The notes: generated by a model from the letters alone, not told the origin. Counted from the first letter of the stretch, positions 35,115-44,444 are shown. The stretch: 64,000 nucleotides of DNA from Pelagerythrobacter sp041912895 (GCF_041912895.1 NZ_JAYSGI010000001.1:1314669-1378668), one strand, 5' to 3'. Program-made: numbers and translations.

Positions 35115-35605
35115 TGCAGAAGACGCAATCTCTTCGACGGGCACTCTCCGCCGCGCTGCCCGAGCTCAAGCGCGATCCGGATCGGCTGAAGGTGTGGATC
35201 GAGAACGGCGCGGGGCAAAGCCGCGAGACCGCGACCCTCTCGTTCGGCTTCCGCTATCGCCTCAACGTGCTGTGCGTCGATATGAGCACCGATATCGCGG
35301 TGCTGGCGCTCGCGCTCTTCCGCTGGCTCCGCGTCAACCAGGTCGATCTGCTCGCGCCCGGCACCGATGGCTTCGCGTTCGACGTCGACGTGCTCGACAA
35401 CGGGCTGTCCGATATCCTTTTCCAGCTCGACCTCACCGAAAACGTCTCGGTCGGCCCGCGCGAGGATGGCGGCTACGATCTCGCCTATCTCGCCGAACCC
35501 GATCCGATGTTCGCCGACGAGCTGCCCCCGGCGGGACTGCCCGAGACACCGCTGCTTGCCGAAGTGCGAACCGACGCGCGGCCCGCGCCGCTGCCAGACG
35601 ACTGA
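35114..35605 (+). CDS. R: tail completion protein, P2 gpR type
   Basis: 163 residues. The N-terminus MQKTQSLRRALSAALPELKRDPDRLKVWIENG is followed by LSFGFRYRLNVLCVDMSTDIAVLALALFRWLRVNQVDLL and GLSDILFQLDLTENVSV, the pattern of P2 gpR, which completes the tail end that joins the head. The C-terminal 35 residues are proline/acidic. Confidence 0.87.
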   Translation: MQKTQSLRRALSAALPELKRDPDRLKVWIENGAGQSRETATLSFGFRYRLNVLCVDMSTDIAVLALALFRWLRVNQVDLLAPGTDGFAFDVDVLDNGLSDILFQLDLTENVSVGPREDGGYDLAYLAEPDPMFADELPPAGLPETPLLAEVRTDARPAPLPDD

Positions 35606-35615
35606 GTCCGGACGA

Positions 35616-36101
35616 ATGAGCTACGACAGCGACGCCCTCGCCGGGTTCGACGAGTGGTTCGGCAGAATCCTCGCCGGTCTTTCTCCGGGCAAGCGCAAGC
35701 GCGCGGCAGTAAAGCTCGGCCAGGCGCTACGGCGATCGAACCTCAAGCGGATCACCGCCAATGTCGAGCCCGATGGCAAGCCGATGGAAGCGCGCAAGCC
35801 CCGCCGCGATCGGCGCGGCCGGCTGAAGAAGAAGCGCGGCGGCAAGATGTTCCGCGAATTGCGCTATGCGCGGCGCTGGCGGATCGACGCGCGAACCGAC
35901 AGTGTCGAGCTTTCGCCGAAAGCGGGGGCGAACGTCGCCGCGATCCACCACTTCGGCAAGCTCGGCACTGTCGGCAAGGGCCGCGATGGCAAGCCGATCA
36001 AGTACAAGTATCCGGCCCGCCGTTTGCTCGGCTTCGACGACGAAGATCGGCGCGCCGCGCTCGACGTCGCCGCCGAGCTGCTCGATCCCGGCGCTGGGTG
36101 A
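35616..36101 (+). CDS. S: tail completion protein, P2 gpS type
   Basis: 161 residues, strongly basic in the middle (RRDRRGRLKKKRGGKMFRELRYARRWR). AAIHHFGKLG and PARRLLGFDDEDRRAALDVAAELL are the family marks of phage virion morphogenesis protein gpS. The ATG at 35616 lies 10 bp after gpR. The gene end overlaps the second late-promoter dyad. Confidence 0.88.
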   Translation: MSYDSDALAGFDEWFGRILAGLSPGKRKRAAVKLGQALRRSNLKRITANVEPDGKPMEARKPRRDRRGRLKKKRGGKMFRELRYARRWRIDARTDSVELSPKAGANVAAIHHFGKLGTVGKGRDGKPIKYKYPARRLLGFDDEDRRAALDVAAELLDPGAG

Positions 36102-36116
36102 AACCGGCTTCCACCT
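36098..36116. promoter_or_regulatory. late-promoter dyad, copy 2 (before gpJ)
   Basis: GTGAAACCGGCTTCCAC at 36098-36114, identical to copy 1 over 19 bp. Its centre is 57 bp before the gpJ ATG. It splits the tail genes from the head operon and suggests a second late transcript beginning at gpJ. Confidence 0.65.
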
Positions 36117-36162
36117 GCCAGCGCCCTTCACGCAACACGCGCGGGCGAGGCACGGGTGAGCC

Positions 36163-37065
36163 ATGTCCGGCACCATCGCCACCTCCACAGCGGTCGATCT
36201 TTCGCGCCTGCCGCCGCCCGACGTCGTCGAAGCGCTCGATTACGAGACGATCCTCGCCGACAAGAAGGCGCGGCTTGCCGCTGCGATCCCCGAATTCGAC
36301 GCGCTGCTGGAGAGCGACCCGGCGATCAAGCTGCTCGAAATCTGCGCCTTCGACGAACTGCTGCTTCGCCAGCGGGTGAACGACGGCGCGCGCGCCGTGC
36401 TGCTCGCCTACGCGATCGGGGCCGACCTCGACAATATCGCGGCGCTGTTCGGCGTAACGCGCCGGACCATTCTCCCGGCCGATCCCCAGACCGGCGCGGC
36501 GGCGATCCTCGAGGCCGACGCCGATCTTCGCCGCAGGGTTCTGCTGGCGCCCGATTCCTATTCGGTGGCGGGTCCGGCCAGCGCCTACGTGTTTCACGCA
36601 CTGAGCGCGCACGGCGACTTGCGAGACGCCGCCGCGACCAGCCCAGCGCCGGGCGAAGTCGTCGTTTCGCTGCTCTCGCGAACGGGCGACGGGACCGCGC
36701 CGCCGGCGGTGGTCGAGGCGGTCGCCGCCGTCCTGAACGATGACGGCATCCGCCCGTTGACCGACGCTGTCAGCGTCCGCTCGGCCGGGATCGTCAACTT
36801 CGCCATCGACGCACGGCTGACGCTCTACCCCGGCCCCGACGCCCAGCTTATCCTCGCCACCGCCAATCGCGCGCTCGCCGACCTGCTGGCGTCGCAGAAG
36901 CGCATCGGCCGGGATATCACCCGATCGGCGCTCTTCGCGGCGCTGCATGTCGCCGGCGTGCAAAAGGTCGAGCTCGTCTCGCCCGCGGCGGACGTGGTCA
37001 TCGGCGGGACCGACGCGGCGAACGCCGCCCCGATCGCGGTCACCATCGCGGGCGTATCCGAATGA
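36163..37065 (+). CDS. J: baseplate assembly protein J
   Basis: 300 residues. LPPPDVVEALDYETILADKKARLAAAIPEFDALLESDPAIKLLEICAFDELLLRQRVNDGARAVLLAYA is the gpJ signature, with LTLYPGPDAQLILATANRAL near the C-terminus. It forms part of the baseplate wedge. There is no Shine-Dalgarno sequence before the ATG, unlike for internal genes. It overlaps gpI by ATGA. Confidence 0.93.
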   Translation: MSGTIATSTAVDLSRLPPPDVVEALDYETILADKKARLAAAIPEFDALLESDPAIKLLEICAFDELLLRQRVNDGARAVLLAYAIGADLDNIAALFGVTRRTILPADPQTGAAAILEADADLRRRVLLAPDSYSVAGPASAYVFHALSAHGDLRDAAATSPAPGEVVVSLLSRTGDGTAPPAVVEAVAAVLNDDGIRPLTDAVSVRSAGIVNFAIDARLTLYPGPDAQLILATANRALADLLASQKRIGRDITRSALFAALHVAGVQKVELVSPAADVVIGGTDAANAAPIAVTIAGVSE

Positions 37066-37700
37066 GCCTGCTCCCGCCCAACGCGACCCGGTTGGAGCGC
37101 GCGGTCGAGCAGGCCGGCGCAGGCCTGGCCGACGTGCCCGTGCCGCTGCGGCATCTGTGGAATCCCGCGACCTGCCCCGTCACGCTGCTGCCCTGGCTCG
37201 CCTGGGGAGTGTCGATCGATTTCTGGGATCCGGCGTGGAGCGAAGCGGAGAAGCGCTCGGCCATCGCCGGGGCGATCGAGCTGCAGCGCCGCAAGGGCAC
37301 CCGCGCGAGCCTGCGCGCCGTGCTCGACCGGTTCGACCCGATGATCGAGATCGTCGAGTGGTTCGAGGATAGCGACTATCTCGACCCGCACACCTTCCGC
37401 CTCGAGCTGCCGCTGACGACGCGCAGCGACGTCGAATACGATACCGCGCTGGTAACCGCGCTGCTGCGCGACATCGCCGCGGTGAAGCCGCTTCGCTCGC
37501 ACATGATCGCGGTCCACCGCATGCGTGGCCAGGCCCGTGCCGGCCTGCTCAGCGGCGGCACGCTGCTGGGATCGGTGCGTATCGATGCGCCGGCCGACAC
37601 CGCCGCGGCTCTCGACCCCTACTGGAACACGCTGCTGCAGACCGAACAGGGCGAACCGCTCGAATTCGGTCCGGACGTCGGCGTGCTGGAGCACGTCTGA
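37062..37700 (+). CDS. I: phage tail protein I
   Basis: 212 residues: SLLPPNATRLERAVEQAGA at the start, then LPWLAWGVSIDFWDPAWSEAEKRSAIAGAIELQRRKGTRASLRAVLDRF, the conserved gpI core. It acts with gpJ in the baseplate wedge. The start overlaps the gpJ stop and its stop overlaps the fibre gene start. Confidence 0.92.
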   Translation: MSLLPPNATRLERAVEQAGAGLADVPVPLRHLWNPATCPVTLLPWLAWGVSIDFWDPAWSEAEKRSAIAGAIELQRRKGTRASLRAVLDRFDPMIEIVEWFEDSDYLDPHTFRLELPLTTRSDVEYDTALVTALLRDIAAVKPLRSHMIAVHRMRGQARAGLLSGGTLLGSVRIDAPADTAAALDPYWNTLLQTEQGEPLEFGPDVGVLEHV

Positions 37701-38890
37701 TGGATGCCGAACCGTTCCCTTTCACCATCACCCAGATCGGGCTCGACGCGCTGGTCGATGCGCACAATGGCGAGACCGAATCGATCCGCATCTCCGAAGT
37801 CGGCCTGTCCGATCAGGCCGTAGCGGTCACGCCGACGCTCGATGCCCTGCCGGGCGAGTTCAAGCGCATCGCGACCGTTTCGGGCGTGGCGGCGGACGAG
37901 ACGACGATCCACATGACCGCGACCGATTACAGCCAGGACGTCTACGATGTCCGCTCGGTCGGGCTGTTCCTCGCCGACGGCACGCTGTTCGCCGCCTATT
38001 CGCACGCCCCCGGCCCGCTCTTCCGCAAGGTCGATATCGCCCAGGCGCTGATCATGTTCGACATCGTCTTCGGCGAAGCGGTCGGCGGCGATATCGAATT
38101 CGGCGATGCCAGCTTCCTCTATCCGCCCGCGACCGAAGTGACCAAGGGCGTCGCCGAGCTCGCGACGCAGGCCGAAGTCGGCAACGGCGTGGACGACGCG
38201 CGCATCGTCACCCCGCTCAAGCTCAAGACGCTGCTTGATCCGCTGCTCGCCGCGATCGACCAGGCCATCGCGCAGGAGGTGGATGCGCGCACCGATGCCG
38301 ACGCGCAGGAGGCCGCTGCCCGTGCGGACGCCGACGAGCAGCTCGGCGTCGATATCGCCGCCGAAGCCGCCGCGCGCACCGCCGCCGACAACACGGAGAA
38401 GACCGCGCGCCAGAATGCCGACCAGGCGCTGCAGGCGCTGGTCGACGCCTTGCGCGCGCTCACGATCACCGGCGGCGGTCTGGTCTCGGGCGGCGGCGCG
38501 CTGACCGCATCGCGCCAGCTCACCGTTCAGGCGGCAACGATAGCTGAAGCGCTGGCGGGAACACGCAGCGACGTCGCGCTGACACCTTCGTCGCTCGGCG
38601 GGTTCAAATCGAACTTCTCGCAAACCGATTCGATCAGGCTGCCGGGCGGATTGATCCTCCAGTGGGGGCGCTTCAGCGCAGGTGCCAACGGCAGCACGAC
38701 AGTCACCTTCCCGCTCGCTTTTCCGACCGCCTGCTGTTCCGTGGTCGCCGGGGGCACCACGGTGCTCGACGAAGCATCGCAGGATAACCCGCCCGTGGTG
38801 GTGACCTCCACCATCACGCAAACGCAATTCGCCGTGTTCGCTTCGGACAACGAAGCCAGCGGCTGCGCCTACATCGCCGTGGGGTTCTGA
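37700..38890 (+). CDS. H: tail fibre protein, P2 gpH-like
   Basis: 396 residues. The N-terminal 130 residues form the baseplate-attachment domain (FTITQIGLDALVDAHNG through RKVDIAQALIMFDIVFG). Then comes the fibre repeat ATQAEVGNGVDDARIVTPLKLKTLL, an Ala-rich coiled coil (about 190-260) and a C-terminal tip with RLPGGLILQWGRFSAG and VTFPLAFPTACCSVV, typical of gp53-like receptor-binding tips. It is shorter than P2 gpH. Confidence 0.87.
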   Translation: MDAEPFPFTITQIGLDALVDAHNGETESIRISEVGLSDQAVAVTPTLDALPGEFKRIATVSGVAADETTIHMTATDYSQDVYDVRSVGLFLADGTLFAAYSHAPGPLFRKVDIAQALIMFDIVFGEAVGGDIEFGDASFLYPPATEVTKGVAELATQAEVGNGVDDARIVTPLKLKTLLDPLLAAIDQAIAQEVDARTDADAQEAAARADADEQLGVDIAAEAAARTAADNTEKTARQNADQALQALVDALRALTITGGGLVSGGGALTASRQLTVQAATIAEALAGTRSDVALTPSSLGGFKSNFSQTDSIRLPGGLILQWGRFSAGANGSTTVTFPLAFPTACCSVVAGGTTVLDEASQDNPPVVVTSTITQTQFAVFASDNEASGCAYIAVGF

Positions 38891-38891
38891 C

Positions 38892-39365
38892 ATGAGCTTG
38901 CGCTATTCGCCATCGACCGGCGGCTTCTACGACACCGATGTCCACGCGGACATTCCCGACGATGCGGTTTACGTCTCTCCCTCCCGCCACGCCGAACTGA
39001 TGGCGGCGCAGGCGAGCGGCGCGACGATTTCCGCCTCGGCCGATACCGGCAACCCGCTCGCGATCGCCGCCACCGCGCGGTCGCTCGAATCGCGGCGCGA
39101 ACAGGTGTGCCGCGCGATCCGCCGCGAGGGTGAGCGCCGCGCCGATCGTGTCATGCCGCTCGGCCGGCAGGTCGCCCTGCTGCGCGGCGCGGTGCTGCGC
39201 GGAGCGGACATGTCCGAAGACGATCTCGCACGCTTCGCGGAAATCGAGGCCATCGATCTGGCATCCACCGCGATCGAGGAGGACATCGCCGGGCGCTCGC
39301 TCGCCGAGCTCGTCGACTATCTGATCGCGGACAATGCCCGCTGGGCCGATGGGAGCGCGGGCTAA
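38892..39365 (+). CDS. tail fibre assembly chaperone-like protein
   Basis: 157 residues. The beginning SLRYSPSTGGFYDTDVHADIPDDAVYVSPSRHAELMAAQASG resembles the N-terminal part of tail fibre assembly proteins, followed by a helical region. It stands directly after the fibre gene (1 bp) and before the tailspike gene (TAATG overlap), the expected position for a fibre chaperone. The family call is moderate. Confidence 0.6.
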   Translation: MSLRYSPSTGGFYDTDVHADIPDDAVYVSPSRHAELMAAQASGATISASADTGNPLAIAATARSLESRREQVCRAIRREGERRADRVMPLGRQVALLRGAVLRGADMSEDDLARFAEIEAIDLASTAIEEDIAGRSLAELVDYLIADNARWADGSAG

Positions 39366-41533
39366 TGGCGAAAGTTTCCGATCTCCCAGCGCTGGACAAG
39401 GTCGACATCGACGGCAGCGAGCTCGTACCGACGGTGAAGGACGGGCAGACGTACGGCGCCCCGATCTCCTACCTGGGCGAGGCCGCTGCCGAGCGAGCTG
39501 AGGCAGCGGCACTCGCGGCCGCTGCTGCCGCAGCGCCGTACATCGATTACAACCAGTATTACGTATCAGCCAACGCCACAGGGACTGGAGACGGTTCGCT
39601 CGCGAACCCGTGGACGATGACGCAGGTACTTGGACCCGCAGCACCTCCAGGCCTCGTTCTGCCTGCGTGCTTCAACATCGAGGGCGATGGAGCAATCTAC
39701 CTCAATACAGTGTTGGATTCGCGTTTACAGGGCGGCACGGCTGAACAGCCTATCGTGTATCGCGGTCGAACTGGCCAGACGAAGCCAATTTTCCGTTGGC
39801 ACACTCCGATAACCTGGACACTCGAAATCGATGAAGACGATCGGCACGTCTATCGATCGAACGAAGCGTTCACTCCCGGCGCATTTATCTATTTCGGCGG
39901 GCACATCGATATCGAAGGGCAGTGGTATCCATTGCCAGTCGTGCCCATGGGCTCGCTGCTGAGTACGCATGGCCAGAACTACCGGGCCGATGGCAACTAT
40001 TACCCGGGTCCGTGCCTCTCCCGCGATCAAACCAGCGGTAGGCTGTATCTCCGGCTCGACCCGCCCGATCCCGAAGCACAGCTTTCCGATCAGCGCTCGT
40101 TCGCCAGCAATACCAGCGCCGTTCTAGCGGAAAACACAATCATGGTGAGCGTGCAGACGGATGGCTGGCGCTACGGTGCCCCGCATACGATTGTCGAAGG
40201 CTTGCGGTTCGAAAACCATACAAACGGGGCCAGACCGTTCTTTGGAGCCGGTGCAAGGCTCGGCATAAAATTTCGGCGCTGTGAGTTCTTATCAACGCTC
40301 ACGAGCATTTCCCTCGCAAAAATGCAGGAAAGCGCAGTTGAAGACTGTCAGCTTGATGGTGGTTTCCACCGCGATTGGTGGATGTGCTACGCCGACTTCA
40401 AGTTTGGTCAAACGATCGCTTCAAATACTCGCAAGTTGGCAATAAATCTGGGTGGATTTGAGGGCGAGTTCCTTACGAACGGCGTCAAGCTGGTTCGGAA
40501 CGTCTTTGCAAATTGCTTCGACGCGTTGATCGGCGAAGGCCGAAACATCGAGGTCGGCGGCTATGATCCGCGCGATCCTCTCAGCGATGAGAAGGCGTGG
40601 GCAAACGCCAACCGATTTGAAAACATCTGGGACGATGCAGCGCAATTGCTGGCCAAGAACCAGGGCTTCTACATGCACCACAATTATCTGCTGTCGGCAG
40701 GCTGGTCGCTCGATGGCGCGAGTTCGGCCCTCGATCGCGGTGCGGATTGGCCTCTGATCTACAGCAACATCGTCTGGCCACAGGAGAAAATCTTCTACGG
40801 TCGCAAAGGAGCCCAGAGCGGAGAGGGGCAGTCGCTCGAAGGCATGGTTTATCCGGCGTCGTGGCTGACGCACGGCCTCCGTAGCGGTCAGAACGATTTC
40901 CGGTTCTGTCAGCACGTGGTCGGCAACACGATCGTATCGCGTTTGCCTGACGTTCGGAGCGGCCCGCCGAGCGTTTCCGCACGGGGTCTCGATTGGCAAA
41001 TGACCCCTCGGGCTGCTGGGCAGCACTCAGGGGGCATGACGCTGATCCTGAACAACACTTTCGTGATGGACGGGCTCCAGGACTTCTACGAAGCATGCAA
41101 TGCCTTAGGTCCTTGGAGCACGTTCAATTGGGCAACTAGCGACCTCCGTCTGGGCCGCGAAGATACAATCATCGACGGCAATGCATTTCTCGGACCGTGG
41201 GGGTTCTATGACCCGCTAGGCAATTCGACCGGCACGAACGACTATCATGTTCGCTCGGTCTACGACGAGGCAGGGAATCTGCTTGGCGAGCGTATGAGCT
41301 TCGCTGATCTCGCCGGCAACCCCGCCACCTTGGCAAAAATGGAGGCGATCTATGGCGCCCCCTTCCAGCAGGACGGTCTTGAGTTGCCGACCCTCGAGGC
41401 CGCGCGCGAAGTGATCAACGAGCTGACGCAGCAACCGCTGGCTAGTCAGACCGCGCTCCGCACCGGCGGCGTCGACCTCACAGAGCTTTCTCCGCGTTGG
41501 ACCTATTGGCGACCAGGCAGGGTTGCGAAGTGA
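39365..41533 (+). CDS. tailspike-like protein with right-handed beta-helix
   Basis: 722 residues. The N-terminal 60 residues are a virion-anchoring segment ending in an Ala-rich helix. From YYVSANATGTGDGSLANPW begins a parallel beta-helix of the pectate-lyase type with rungs such as RFENHTNGARPFFGAGARLGIKFRRCEF and LVRNVFANCFDALIGEGRNIEVGG. Such proteins bind and often cleave surface polysaccharides. From about 39540 the DNA is clearly less GC-rich than the neighbouring genes, suggesting recent acquisition of the receptor-binding module. No catalytic residues can be assigned. Confidence 0.75.
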   Translation: MAKVSDLPALDKVDIDGSELVPTVKDGQTYGAPISYLGEAAAERAEAAALAAAAAAAPYIDYNQYYVSANATGTGDGSLANPWTMTQVLGPAAPPGLVLPACFNIEGDGAIYLNTVLDSRLQGGTAEQPIVYRGRTGQTKPIFRWHTPITWTLEIDEDDRHVYRSNEAFTPGAFIYFGGHIDIEGQWYPLPVVPMGSLLSTHGQNYRADGNYYPGPCLSRDQTSGRLYLRLDPPDPEAQLSDQRSFASNTSAVLAENTIMVSVQTDGWRYGAPHTIVEGLRFENHTNGARPFFGAGARLGIKFRRCEFLSTLTSISLAKMQESAVEDCQLDGGFHRDWWMCYADFKFGQTIASNTRKLAINLGGFEGEFLTNGVKLVRNVFANCFDALIGEGRNIEVGGYDPRDPLSDEKAWANANRFENIWDDAAQLLAKNQGFYMHHNYLLSAGWSLDGASSALDRGADWPLIYSNIVWPQEKIFYGRKGAQSGEGQSLEGMVYPASWLTHGLRSGQNDFRFCQHVVGNTIVSRLPDVRSGPPSVSARGLDWQMTPRAAGQHSGGMTLILNNTFVMDGLQDFYEACNALGPWSTFNWATSDLRLGREDTIIDGNAFLGPWGFYDPLGNSTGTNDYHVRSVYDEAGNLLGERMSFADLAGNPATLAKMEAIYGAPFQQDGLELPTLEAAREVINELTQQPLASQTALRTGGVDLTELSPRWTYWRPGRVAK

Positions 41534-42618
41534 CGCGCCAGCATAGCCTTCCCGAAGGATCGCCCAGGCTCCTCGATGAAACGGTAGGTGTAATGCGCGG
41601 CCGCGATGGTCGCCGCGAGGAAGCTGAGAATCAAAAGGTCAGCGCCCGGAGCAGGCAACTCGATCGCTGTATTTCCGTCATGCTTACCGAGGATGCCGAA
41701 CACGCCTGCCGCAGAATAGAGACACAGCGTGATGAAGGCGTGAACGAGGTAAATCGAATAGCTCCGCTCGCCCAGATACGTGAATGTCCGATGGCAAAGG
41801 AGGTGAGAGAGCTTGCCCTGTTCGTAGGCGAAGAGGAGCACCACGAGGGCGAACAGCGGGACCACGAGCGCGCCCATCTCCATCGGGACGCGCGTAATGG
41901 CCAGGAACGTGGCGCCTATCGCCGCGACCTCCAGACCCGTCGCGAACGGCACGCGGATATTGTGCCAGAGCACCCATATCCTGTGGGTCAAAACGCCGAG
42001 GCCGAAGCCGCCAATTCCGCGAACCAGCGCAAGCACCACCGTGGCGTTCATGGTTTCGGGAACGGCGAGCGCATAGGCCATGCAACCGGCCCCTGCGACA
42101 GCGAGGATCATCCAGCCACTGCGGCGGCCGACGAGGCAAGCGAGCGCGAAACAGAAATAGGCGAACATCTCGGTGGAGATCGACCACGCGGGTGCGTTCC
42201 AGCTGTTGTAGGGCGTGGTGCCCCAGGCCTGGACTATGGCCAAATTCGCCGGAAGCCATGCAAGATCGAAGCCTTCGGTGAACGCGACGGGATCGTCGAC
42301 GACGTTCAGTTGATTGGCGACGAGCAGCACGAGCTGGTGCGCGAGGAACAACCCGAGAACGAAAAGATGCAGTGGCCAGAGCCTGGCGATCCGGCGGACG
42401 ATGAACCTGGTCGCCTCCCGCCAGCCGGCGGACAGCTTTTCGCCGCTCGAATGCGCGATCACGAACCCGGACAGGACGAAGAAGAAGTCGACGAAACGGT
42501 AGCTGGTTGTCGCGAGCGCCACGCTCGACAGCACCCCCGTGGTCTTAAGGTGACCGAAGGCGACGACGAGCGCGGCGATACCGCGCCAAGAGTCGAGAGC
42601 GGTGAAGCGGTGAACCAT
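41503..42618 (-). CDS. acyltransferase 3 family membrane protein (O-acetylase-like)
   Basis: 371 residues with about ten membrane helices. The start MVHRFTALDSWRGIAALVVAFGHL contains the family Arg and His; FFFVLSGFVIAHSSGEKL and FIVRRIARLWPLHLFVL follow. It is the only gene on the minus strand in the tail region, and it overlaps the tailspike 3' end by 31 bp and lies opposite the membrane protein gene. Phage-borne members acetylate O-antigen or other surface sugars, so lysogenic conversion of the receptor is likely. An upstream in-frame ATG at 42705 would overlap the next gene and is not used here. Confidence 0.87.
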   Translation of the reverse strand: MVHRFTALDSWRGIAALVVAFGHLKTTGVLSSVALATTSYRFVDFFFVLSGFVIAHSSGEKLSAGWREATRFIVRRIARLWPLHLFVLGLFLAHQLVLLVANQLNVVDDPVAFTEGFDLAWLPANLAIVQAWGTTPYNSWNAPAWSISTEMFAYFCFALACLVGRRSGWMILAVAGAGCMAYALAVPETMNATVVLALVRGIGGFGLGVLTHRIWVLWHNIRVPFATGLEVAAIGATFLAITRVPMEMGALVVPLFALVVLLFAYEQGKLSHLLCHRTFTYLGERSYSIYLVHAFITLCLYSAAGVFGILGKHDGNTAIELPAPGADLLILSFLAATIAAAHYTYRFIEEPGRSFGKAMLARHFATLPGRQ

Positions 42619-42674
42619 TCGAAACCCGCTACCTTCGCCGCGCTTGGAAAGAAAGCCAGAGAAGGGCAACAGCA

Positions 42675-43199
42675 ATGACCGAGAAACTCGCCCAGAACGT
42701 GGCAAGCGCTTCGCGCGTCGGCCCGTCCAGCTTCGACGGCCATGATTGGCTGGTGATCTTCAACCTCGGCAGCAGCACGGCGCTGTTCCTGATCGCGCTG
42801 CTGTTCAGCGTCGACCTCGGCAAACGCATCTACGTCAACCGGCGCCGCGATGGATGGGATCACCCGGTTACGGTGTTTCGCGTCGTCCTGCTGCTGCTCT
42901 CGGCCGGGATCGTTCTCCGCAATGCCGCGCGCGCGGCGGTGCTGTGGAAGTGGGACCCTTCCGACCCATTCGGCACGAGCTTCACGCTGACGGTGCAGCG
43001 CTTCGTCGATCCGGTCGCCGACCTCCTGCAGCTCAGCGCGATCGCGCTCGCCATCGTTACCGCCCCGACGCTGATCAACCAGTTGCGCAAGGTGCCCTGG
43101 CTGGTGCCGATCAGGCAATCGCTGCCCGAGCTGATGCGTCCCGCCACCCTTGCCGCCATGTCCTTCGTCGCCGCCTTCGGCGTGGTGGTGACCCGGTGA
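42675..43199 (+). CDS. four-helix membrane protein in lysis region
   Basis: 174 residues with membrane segments at about 27-48, 66-88, 112-132 and 152-170. It has no family that I recognise. It directly precedes a smaller membrane protein and the endolysin (TGATG overlaps), so it may be a holin, an antiholin or a membrane exclusion factor. Confidence 0.6.
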   Translation: MTEKLAQNVASASRVGPSSFDGHDWLVIFNLGSSTALFLIALLFSVDLGKRIYVNRRRDGWDHPVTVFRVVLLLLSAGIVLRNAARAAVLWKWDPSDPFGTSFTLTVQRFVDPVADLLQLSAIALAIVTAPTLINQLRKVPWLVPIRQSLPELMRPATLAAMSFVAAFGVVVTR

Positions 43200-43585
43200 T
43201 GGAACTGCGCCTGGGGGCAAGCGCGGCGGTTGCGGCGGGCATCGTGGCGACCGGCGCGCCGGGCCGGCACAGCCCGGAAGTGTGGCAGATGCTCGGTTAT
43301 CCGTTCGAAGCGGCGGGCATGATCGCCGCGCTGTTCGCCTGCATGTGCGCGCGGCTGTGGAGCGCGGACCAGCTTCGCCACCGCAAGACGTTTCGCTGGA
43401 GCCTCGACATCCCGGTCAGCGCGTTGACCTTCGCGGCGACGATATGCGCCGTAATCGCGCTGCGCCCCTCCCCTTGGGCCGGGCTGCTTTACGGCGCCGG
43501 GCTCGGCGTGATCGGCGAGGGGCTGTTCCACTACGCCCGCAAGTTCGCGGACAAGAGCGGGCTATTCGAAAGGACCGAACAATGA
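43199..43585 (+). CDS. probable holin
   Basis: 128 residues with three to four hydrophobic helices (ASAAVAAGIVATG, AAGMIAALFACMCARLW, PVSALTFAATICAVIAL, GLLYGAGLGVIGEGLF) and a charged C-terminus. It starts inside the previous stop (TGATG) and overlaps the endolysin start (ATGA). Position and topology fit a holin; the sequence family is not certain. Confidence 0.6.
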   Translation: MELRLGASAAVAAGIVATGAPGRHSPEVWQMLGYPFEAAGMIAALFACMCARLWSADQLRHRKTFRWSLDIPVSALTFAATICAVIALRPSPWAGLLYGAGLGVIGEGLFHYARKFADKSGLFERTEQ

Positions 43586-44049
43586 TGATCGCCCTGGACG
43601 AACGGCTGAGCGCGAACTTCACGCTCGGCGAGATGATCCGCTCGGAGAGCGCGTCGCGGCGCGGGATCCGCAACGAACCGGGCGAAGCCGAGATACGCGC
43701 GCTGCGCCTGCTGTGCGAGAAGGTGCTGCAGCCCGTCCGCGAGCACTACGATCGGCCGCTCGTAGTCACCAGCGGCTTTCGGTCCCCTCGCCTCAACACC
43801 GCGATCGGCGGCAGCGCCAGCAGCCAGCATTGCAAGGGCGAAGCGGCGGACTTCACGGTGCCCGGCGTCAGCAATCTCGAGGTTTGCCGCTGGATCGAGC
43901 GCACCCTCAACTACGACCAGCTCATCTACGAGTTCGGCGAGAGTGGCTGGATCCATTGCAGCTTCTCGGCGCACCGGATGCGCAACATGGAACTGAGCGC
44001 GGTCCGCCGCGGCGGCCGTGTGCAATATTTGTCCGGCTTGCGGGCATGA
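43582..44049 (+). CDS. endolysin, peptidase M15 (D-Ala carboxypeptidase-like)
   Basis: 155 residues. The zinc site is SQHCKGEAADF (His near residue 83 and Asp near 90) and GWIHCSF (His near 125), the SxHxxGxAxD...H pattern of M15 peptidases. NFTLGEMIRSESA and RPLVVTSGFRSPRLNTAIGG are typical of phage endolysins of this type. It lacks a signal peptide and would need the holin for export. It cleaves peptidoglycan cross-bridge peptides. Confidence 0.92.
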   Translation: MMIALDERLSANFTLGEMIRSESASRRGIRNEPGEAEIRALRLLCEKVLQPVREHYDRPLVVTSGFRSPRLNTAIGGSASSQHCKGEAADFTVPGVSNLEVCRWIERTLNYDQLIYEFGESGWIHCSFSAHRMRNMELSAVRRGGRVQYLSGLRA

Positions 44050-44444
44050 CGGCGCTGTTCTCACGCATCTGGCCGCACCTCGCGGTCGTCGCGCTCGTGA
44101 TCGGTGCCATCTGGTGGATCGACCACCGCGGCTACCAGCGCGCGCAGGGCGACGCGAAGTTCGAACGGACGGTGACCGCGCTGCTGATCGAGAAGCGCGC
44201 GGGTCAGCTCGAGGCGGAACTCACGGACCGCCTCGCCGAGCGTGATCGCGTGCTGGTCGACCGCCTCGCTTCGCTCGACGGCATCGAGCGCACCGTTATC
44301 CAACCTGTCATTCGAGAGGAGCTGGCCAATGCGCCGCATCTGTCCGATCCTGCTGCTGGCTATGGCGAGCGGCTGCGCGACGCCATCAACGACGCCATCC
44401 GCCAGAGCGCCGGTCCCGCCGCCCCTGTCCGCGACGACCGCTGA
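44046..44444 (+). CDS. i-spanin (Rz-like)
   Basis: 132 residues with one N-terminal signal anchor (LFSRIWPHLAVVALVIGAIWWI) and a periplasmic coiled coil (FERTVTALLIEKRAGQLEAELTDRLAERDRVLVDRLASL). The next gene begins within it in another frame, as in Rz/Rz1 pairs. With the lipoprotein it would fuse inner and outer membranes in the last step of lysis. Confidence 0.8.
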   Translation: MTALFSRIWPHLAVVALVIGAIWWIDHRGYQRAQGDAKFERTVTALLIEKRAGQLEAELTDRLAERDRVLVDRLASLDGIERTVIQPVIREELANAPHLSDPAAGYGERLRDAINDAIRQSAGPAAPVRDDR

